Under the pieces are notes generated by a model. It saw only the letters and a list, made by a program, of their open reading frames with translations, searched no databases and was not told where the DNA came from. Made by a program: the position numbers and the translations under genes. A stretch of 19,223 nt of DNA from Kiritimatiellia bacterium (lineage in GTDB: Bacteria > Verrucomicrobiota > Kiritimatiellia > RFP12 > UBA1067): NCBI GenBank assembly GCA_024405255.1, contig JAKSOY010000067.1, forward strand, positions 1-19,223, read 5' to 3'. Numbering within the stretch: the first letter of the stretch is position 1; the number at the start of each line of letters is the position of its first letter. Positions 14,650-19,223 of this stretch are shown in pieces.

Positions 14650-16779
14650 ATGGTTGAAATGAAGTATGTGAATCTCGTGGGAATGCTGGCTTTGGTCGCC
14701 GGCTTTGCGTGGGGCGAGGTGGACTGGAGCCGCCTCCCGTGGATCGGCGATGGACGCCCGGTGATGGAGGAGGCGGCGTGGTACGCGCCCGATCCGTCGC
14801 CGGTGTTCACCGCATCGTTCGTGCTGCCCAAGCGGGCGGACGGCAGCGCCGTGTCGCCGGAGGGCTTGAAGATGCATATCGCGTGCCTCGGTTTCTACCA
14901 GCTCGAAATCAACGGGGCGCGGCTCAAGGGACTGACCTATCCTGATGCGCTCTACAAGACGGAGTTTCCGCTCTGGTCCGACTACACGCAGTCCATCTAC
15001 GCGGATACGCATGTTGTGGACCACCCCGATTTCCGTTATCACTGCTGTCTGCCGTATCCCGCGACGAATACGATTACCGTCGCACTCGGCAATGGCTGGT
15101 ACAACATGCCGCCGCTCAGGTTCTGGGGCCACCACTGCTTCCGCACGACGCTCGCGCACGGACGTCCCTGCTTCAAACTCGCGATTGATGGTGTCGAGAA
15201 ACTTGACTGGACGTGGCGAGAGTCGTCCGTGGTGCAGAACAGTCTGCAGCTCGGCGCGGTGGTCGACCGCACGCGCAAGTTGGATTCGACGCAGCATCCC
15301 GCCGTGGTGGTGAAGGGCGAGGCGGGCAAGATCCGCGAACGGCTGGCGCCGCCGGTGCGGCCCTGCGCGCAGATCATCAGCGGTAAGGCCACCTGGCTCA
15401 AGGAAGGGGAGGTGCAGGTCGTCGACTTCGGCGTGAACTGTTCGGGTCTGCCGCGCTTCTTGTTGCCGGGCACGAAGAAGGGCGACCGCATCGAGTTCGT
15501 CTATGGCGAGCGCCTGTGGAAGGATGGACGCGTCAATCCGCTCACGCAGACCGCGGGCCAGATCAAGCGCGGCAATGGCGGACCTGGTGCGCCGCAGGTC
15601 GCGGAGCAGAAGGACGTGCTCATCGCCGGCGGCGCGGATGCGCAAGGTGTCGAAGGATATCGTCCGCCGTTCACTTGGCACATCTGCCGCTATGTGGAAG
15701 TGCGCGGACTCAAGACGCTGCTCGCGCCCGGACAAGTGTTGTTCTGGCCCATCTCGTCGCTTCTCTATGAGTCACGTTCGGATCGGTGGAAGTGGAAGCC
15801 GAAGAACGCCGACCTTGCCCGCCTGCACGAAGTGTGTCGCCGTACTTTCCGATCCAATCTTGTCGGCACGTCGACGGACTGTCCCGGCCGCGAGCGCCTC
15901 TGCTATGGCGGCGACATCGTTCCGACGTGCGAATCGATGATCCTCAACTGGGATATGCGCGAGTTCTATCTGAAGACGATTCAGGACTTCGCCGACGCGG
16001 CGGCGGAGGATGGCTGGCTCACCGAGACGGCGCCCTACGTGGGGATTCGCGACCGCGGCTTCGGCAAGCGGGGTGGTCCCATCGCCTGGACCGTGGTGGT
16101 GCCGGTGTTGATGGAGGCGCTCATCCGCCACTATCCCGATGTGAAGGATCGTGCGCTGGCGTTCTATCCCGTCTGCACGCGCTACATCGGTCTGGTGGAT
16201 GCGCTTCATCCCACGGGCATCATTCCGCACGACATCGGCGACCACGAAGCGCTCGAGCGCGCGCCGGACGACGTGACCGGAACTGCGCACTGGTATCTGT
16301 TCGTGAAGCTCACGCGCGACTTTGCGCGGATGCTCGGCAAGACGGAAGACGCCGCGAAATACGATGCGCTGGCGACGAAGATCGCCACCGCGTTCCAGAC
16401 GAAGTACATCAAGAACGGTGTCGTGGCGAACGGCACGCAGAGCGCACAGGCGCAGGCGCTCTATCTCGGCCTTGTGCCCGCAGACCAGATTCCCGCCGCC
16501 GAAGCGCGGCTGGTGCGCGCGATCGAAGAGAAGGGATACGCGCCGACGACGGGCATCTTCTCGACGCGCTATCTGCTGATGTATCTCTCCGAGCACGGGC
16601 GCCTCGACCTCGCGAAGAAGGTCGTGTTCCACAAGGGCTTCCCGGGCTGGTTCCACATGCTCGACCGCGGCGCGACGACGCTGTGGGAGACGTGGAAGGA
16701 ATCGGACAACACCTATTCCAACTGCCACTCGATGTTCGGCAGCGTGGATGAATGGCTGATTCTTTTCGGGGATCAATGA
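14650..16779 (+). CDS. Secreted GH78 alpha-L-rhamnosidase-like glycoside hydrolase
   Basis: GH78 enzymes release terminal alpha-L-rhamnose from plant, bacterial and host-associated glycans by an inverting mechanism. The 709-residue protein has a short signal peptide (hydrophobic LVGMLALVAGFAWG, about 8-22), so export is likely. The C-terminal half is an (alpha/alpha)6 barrel. It carries the family's acidic motif as DCPGRERLCYGGD (D410, E415, D422), where E415 fits the general acid. TTLWETWKE holds E680, which fits the general base. HSMFGSVDEW near the end is also typical. The first motif is one residue shorter than the DCPQRDERLGWTGD form I know. The whole protein is shorter than many GH78 enzymes, lacking obvious extra carbohydrate-binding domains. 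The substrate could be another deoxysugar. The gene overlaps gluQ by ATGA. Its neighbour upstream is the secreted CotH protein, and no sugar transporter or regulator is near. Confidence 0.78.
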   Translation: MVEMKYVNLVGMLALVAGFAWGEVDWSRLPWIGDGRPVMEEAAWYAPDPSPVFTASFVLPKRADGSAVSPEGLKMHIACLGFYQLEINGARLKGLTYPDALYKTEFPLWSDYTQSIYADTHVVDHPDFRYHCCLPYPATNTITVALGNGWYNMPPLRFWGHHCFRTTLAHGRPCFKLAIDGVEKLDWTWRESSVVQNSLQLGAVVDRTRKLDSTQHPAVVVKGEAGKIRERLAPPVRPCAQIISGKATWLKEGEVQVVDFGVNCSGLPRFLLPGTKKGDRIEFVYGERLWKDGRVNPLTQTAGQIKRGNGGPGAPQVAEQKDVLIAGGADAQGVEGYRPPFTWHICRYVEVRGLKTLLAPGQVLFWPISSLLYESRSDRWKWKPKNADLARLHEVCRRTFRSNLVGTSTDCPGRERLCYGGDIVPTCESMILNWDMREFYLKTIQDFADAAAEDGWLTETAPYVGIRDRGFGKRGGPIAWTVVVPVLMEALIRHYPDVKDRALAFYPVCTRYIGLVDALHPTGIIPHDIGDHEALERAPDDVTGTAHWYLFVKLTRDFARMLGKTEDAAKYDALATKIATAFQTKYIKNGVVANGTQSAQAQALYLGLVPADQIPAAEARLVRAIEEKGYAPTTGIFSTRYLLMYLSEHGRLDLAKKVVFHKGFPGWFHMLDRGATTLWETWKESDNTYSNCHSMFGSVDEWLILFGDQ

Positions 16780-17705
16780 GCTACGTCGGACGTCTCGCGC
16801 CTTCGCCGACCGGTGCCTTGCACCTCGGCAACGTGCGCACCTTCATGATTGCCTGGCTGCGTGCGCGCAGCCAAGGCGGTCGTGTGATTTTCCGGATGGA
16901 GGATCTGGACCATCCGCGCGACAAGCCCGGGGCCGCCGTGCAGGCGGAGGACGATCTGCGCTGGCTGGGGTTCGACTGGGACGAGACGTTTGTGCAGAGC
17001 GAACGTACGGCGATCTATCGTGCCGCCTGTGAAAAGCTCGTCGCGGCGAAGATCCTCTATCCGTGCGTGTGCAGCCGGAAGGACGTCGAGAATGCGCAGA
17101 GTGCGCCGCATGCGGGCGAGCAGCTCTACTATCCGGGCACGTGCCGTGATCGCTTTGCCAGCTGGCAGGCGGCGCAGGCGTTCTTGGGGTCCGTGCGTAC
17201 GCCCTGCTGGCGGTGTCGCGTGCCGGACGAAACGGTCGTTCGCTTCACGGATGTATTTGCGGGGGCGTACGAACAGAAGCTGGCGTCCGTCTTGGGCGAT
17301 TTCCCGGTGGCGCGTGACGAAGGAGGTGCGGGCTACACGCTCGCGGTGACGGTGGACGATGCGCTGATGGGCGTCACGGAAGTCGTGCGCGGCGACGATC
17401 TGCTCGCCGCGACGCCGGCGCAGATTTTCCTCTATCGTGCGCTTGGGTACGAGCCGCCTGCCTTTTGCCATGTGCCGTTGATGGTCGGGCCGGATGGTCG
17501 TCGCCTCGCGAAGCGCCACGGCGATACACGTATTTCTACTTACCGGGCGGCGGGTGTGTCGTCCGAGCGGATCCTCGGCTTTCTCGCGGCGACGTGCGGC
17601 TGGGGCGATGGAGGTCCCGTGGCCTTGCGCGATCTGCTGCCGTGTTTTACGCTCGACACGATTCCGCACGCGCCGTGTGTGGTGCCGTCGCAGGTGAAAT
17701 TCTAA
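16776..17705 (+). CDS. gluQ: Glutamyl-Q tRNA(Asp) synthetase
   Basis: GluQRS attaches glutamate to the queuosine base at position 34 of tRNA(Asp). It is a shortened glutamyl-tRNA synthetase without the anticodon-binding domain. The 309-residue length fits. Visible motifs are GRLAPSPTGALHLGN (5-19, the HIGH-type motif), MEDLDHPRD (41-49) and a zinc site with C97, C99, Y119 and C123, the Cys-x-Cys and Tyr-x3-Cys pattern of this family. GRRLAKRHGD (241-250) corresponds to the KMSKS region. I chose ATG 16776, which overlaps the GH78 stop as ATGA, because MSYVGRLAPSPTG is the family's start. The in-frame ATG at 16752 would add eight unrelated residues. A full GluRS is excluded by length. Function implies that the cell has queuosine-modified tRNA; no queuosine gene is in the window. 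Confidence 0.9.
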   Translation: MSYVGRLAPSPTGALHLGNVRTFMIAWLRARSQGGRVIFRMEDLDHPRDKPGAAVQAEDDLRWLGFDWDETFVQSERTAIYRAACEKLVAAKILYPCVCSRKDVENAQSAPHAGEQLYYPGTCRDRFASWQAAQAFLGSVRTPCWRCRVPDETVVRFTDVFAGAYEQKLASVLGDFPVARDEGGAGYTLAVTVDDALMGVTEVVRGDDLLAATPAQIFLYRALGYEPPAFCHVPLMVGPDGRRLAKRHGDTRISTYRAAGVSSERILGFLAATCGWGDGGPVALRDLLPCFTLDTIPHAPCVVPSQVKF

Positions 17706-17724
17706 CGTAAAGGTTTGGTTTAAA

Positions 17725-18372
17725 ATGAATGCAGTCTTTTTCGATCTAGATGGAACGCTTTTCGATACGCGGACCGATCTCGCGTCCGCCGTCAATGGCA
17801 CGCGTACGGCGCTCAAACTCGCCCCGATACCACCGGAGGAGGCGATCTCGTATGTGGGATGCGGTGCGCGGTATCTGCTCGAGAAGGCGATTCCGGAAGT
17901 GACGGGACGCTTCGATGAAATCTGGCCGCTCTTCATGGAGCAGTACGGCCAGCACGTGCTGGAGGCGACGGTGCCTTATCCGGGCGTGCGCACTACGCTT
18001 CTGGAACTGCACGATCGCGGTTGGCTGATGGGCGTGTGTACGAACAAGCCGCGTTTTGCGACGATGGCGCTTTTGGACCATTTTGGTTTTACGCGTTTTA
18101 TGGGGAGTGCGGTTATCGCGGGAGGGGATTGTACCGAGATGAAGCCGAGTGCGTTGCCGCTCCGCGAATGTGCCAGCCGCATGCGCGGACATCGGTTGTC
18201 GTCCCACGATTGGATGGTCGGCGACAATTGGACCGACATGGGCGCCGGTACGAATGCGGGTGTGAAGACGGCGTTCTGCACGTTTGGGTTCGGACATCTC
18301 AACGAGGCACGCTACACGATCAAGATCAACCGGTTCGAAGAACTGCTGCGGTATTGCAAGGCGGAAGACTGA
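17725..18372 (+). CDS. HAD-family phosphatase, phosphoglycolate phosphatase-like
   Basis: This 215-residue cytoplasmic hydrolase has all four haloacid dehalogenase motifs: FFDLDGT with the nucleophile D7 and acid D9; CTN at 105-107; K140 in EMKPSALP; and VGDNWTDM with D167 and D171 for magnesium. A helical cap of about residues 15-85 follows motif I, the arrangement of the Gph/PGMB subgroup. Removal of phosphate from 2-phosphoglycolate, a by-product of DNA end repair, is the likeliest role. Pyrophosphatase PpaX-like or sugar-phosphate activity is possible, so I give no symbol. A weak AAAGG at 17709-17713 lies 11 bases before the ATG. The gap after gluQ is 19 bases with no terminator visible, and the MATE gene follows after 15 bases. 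Confidence 0.85.
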   Translation: MNAVFFDLDGTLFDTRTDLASAVNGTRTALKLAPIPPEEAISYVGCGARYLLEKAIPEVTGRFDEIWPLFMEQYGQHVLEATVPYPGVRTTLLELHDRGWLMGVCTNKPRFATMALLDHFGFTRFMGSAVIAGGDCTEMKPSALPLRECASRMRGHRLSSHDWMVGDNWTDMGAGTNAGVKTAFCTFGFGHLNEARYTIKINRFEELLRYCKAED

Positions 18373-18387
18373 CGGGTTGCACGCGCA

Positions 18388-19223
18388 ATGGATTCGCTTC
18401 GAAAACAGCTTTACCGGCTGACCATTCCCATCTTTGTGGAAATTGCGCTCGTGATGCTCGTGGGTGCGGTGGACGTGTTCATGCTTTCCAGCTGCGGCGA
18501 TGGCGTGGTGGCGGCGGTGGGACTCGACAACCAGTTGATCTCCCTGATCTTTCTCGTCTACCAGTTTGCGTCGATCGGGCTGGGGATCGTCTGTGCGCAG
18601 TATCATGGTGCGGGGCTGAGACAGCGGCTTGTGCAGGTGGTGGGCATTGCGCTTTTGGTCAATCTGGCATTGGGCGTGGTGCTGAGCGCATTCGTCTACT
18701 TCCACGCGGAGGGGTTGCTGCGTTTGATGGGACTTGAAGAGAAGCTGATTCCGGCGGGTGCCGTCTATCTCAAGATCACGTCGGCGTTCTCGTTTTTCCA
18801 GGCGCTCGGATTCGCCTTCAGTTCGTCCTTGCGCAGTGTGGACAAGGTGAAGTATCCGATGTACATCACGGCGTTTGCGAATGTGCTGAACGTGGTGGGA
18901 AACTATCTGCTCATCTTCGGGCATTGCGGGTGCCCGAAAATGGGCGTGGCAGGGGCGGCTTGGGCGACGGTGGGCAGCCGGATCGTTTCGCTCGTGCTGT
19001 TGGGTGTGGTGCATACGCGCGTTCACATTCCGCGTTACCCGTGGGCGTGGTTCGTGCCGTTCCCGTGGCGTGAGTTGCGCAATCTCTTCAAGGTCGGAAT
19101 CCCGGCGATGGGCGAGGAACTTTCGTATTGCCTTTCGCAGGTGGCGATCACGTTCTTCATTACGCGCATCAGTACGGATGCGCTCACGACGCGCACCTAC
19201 GCGATGAACCTCATCATGTTCGT
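18388..19223 (+). CDS. MATE-family efflux transporter, N-terminal part (cut by window end)
   Basis: The frame is open from ATG 18388 to the last base, giving 278 residues of a protein that should be about 450. It begins with a short polar head (MDSLRKQLYRL), then TIPIFVEIALVMLVGAVDVFML, the typical first helix of MATE proteins. About seven strongly hydrophobic segments follow, with family-like stretches such as ANVLNVVGNYLLIFG and MGVAGAAWATVGSRI. MATE proteins expel cationic drugs or metabolites in exchange for sodium or protons across the inner membrane; the substrate here is unknown. No Shine-Dalgarno sequence precedes the ATG, and the 15-base gap after the HAD gene suggests co-transcription. 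Other members of the wider flippase superfamily, such as polysaccharide exporters, are a less likely alternative. Confidence 0.88.
   Translation, partial: MDSLRKQLYRLTIPIFVEIALVMLVGAVDVFMLSSCGDGVVAAVGLDNQLISLIFLVYQFASIGLGIVCAQYHGAGLRQRLVQVVGIALLVNLALGVVLSAFVYFHAEGLLRLMGLEEKLIPAGAVYLKITSAFSFFQALGFAFSSSLRSVDKVKYPMYITAFANVLNVVGNYLLIFGHCGCPKMGVAGAAWATVGSRIVSLVLLGVVHTRVHIPRYPWAWFVPFPWRELRNLFKVGIPAMGEELSYCLSQVAITFFITRISTDALTTRTYAMNLIMF

Noticed and set aside
14659..14661. Second ATG as the start of the GH78 gene
   Set aside because: It would place the ribosome-binding site 16 bases away; ATG 14650 has seven-base spacing.
12664..15735. A 1,023-codon open frame on the minus strand across the CotH and GH78 genes
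   Set aside because: It spans two genes with clear domains on the + strand and its translation is Arg/His/Leu-rich without a recognisable domain. Such frames arise from the strong G/C bias at third codon positions.
16752..16775. ATG 16752 as the start of gluQ
   Set aside because: The eight extra residues are unrelated to the family. ATG 16776 gives the expected N-terminus and an ATGA overlap like other pairs here.
1..19223. CRISPR arrays, insertion sequences, tRNA genes or attachment sites
   Set aside because: No spaced direct repeats, transposase, terminal inverted repeats or cloverleaf-like segment were seen on either strand, and coding sequence fills nearly all of the window.

Overview
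The window is visibly GC-rich, with a strong preference for G or C in third codon positions. It is packed with genes on one strand: eleven reading frames on the + strand, no convincing minus-strand gene, no RNA gene, no mobile element, and no gap between genes longer than 82 bases. Four neighbouring pairs overlap by an ATGA stop/start, so much of the window could be one or a few long transcripts. I see no intrinsic terminator.

The gene content suggests an anaerobic or fermentative, Gram-negative-type bacterium. Pyruvate formate-lyase and the siroheme-branch heme enzyme AhbC point to anaerobiosis. A twin-arginine signal and Sec-type signal peptides point to export. The topoisomerase IV A subunit has the sequence style seen in Bacteroidetes, Chlamydiae and Verrucomicrobia. 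The glycoside hydrolase and the secreted CotH protein fit a host- or polysaccharide-associated member of the PVC or FCB groups, for example a gut Kiritimatiellae-like lineage. That placement is inference, not proof.

Layout: (1) 83-3498, pyruvate formate-lyase followed at once by an AhbC-type radical SAM/SPASM enzyme. (2) 3495-5477, an MsbA-like ABC exporter with an Ala/Lys/Pro-rich insert. (3) 5506-8966, topoisomerase IV subunit A translationally coupled to the ribosome-assembly GTPase Obg. (4) 8987-14625, a Tat-exported aldo/keto reductase with two 4Fe-4S motifs, overlapping a membrane polyferredoxin of NapH/NapG type. The polyferredoxin frame runs on, with no stop, into a secreted CotH-kinase protein that carries its own signal peptide. 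(5) 14650-17705, a GH78 alpha-L-rhamnosidase-like enzyme overlapping glutamyl-Q tRNA(Asp) synthetase. (6) 17725-19223, a phosphoglycolate-phosphatase-like HAD hydrolase and the start of a MATE transporter that runs off the window.

The most unusual region is 8987-14625. The reductase and polyferredoxin look like one electron-transfer unit across the cytoplasmic membrane, with no recognisable substrate. The seamless joining of that membrane protein to a secreted CotH protein is either a real fusion, a pair of in-frame genes with an internal start, or a one-base indel at a former ATGA junction.
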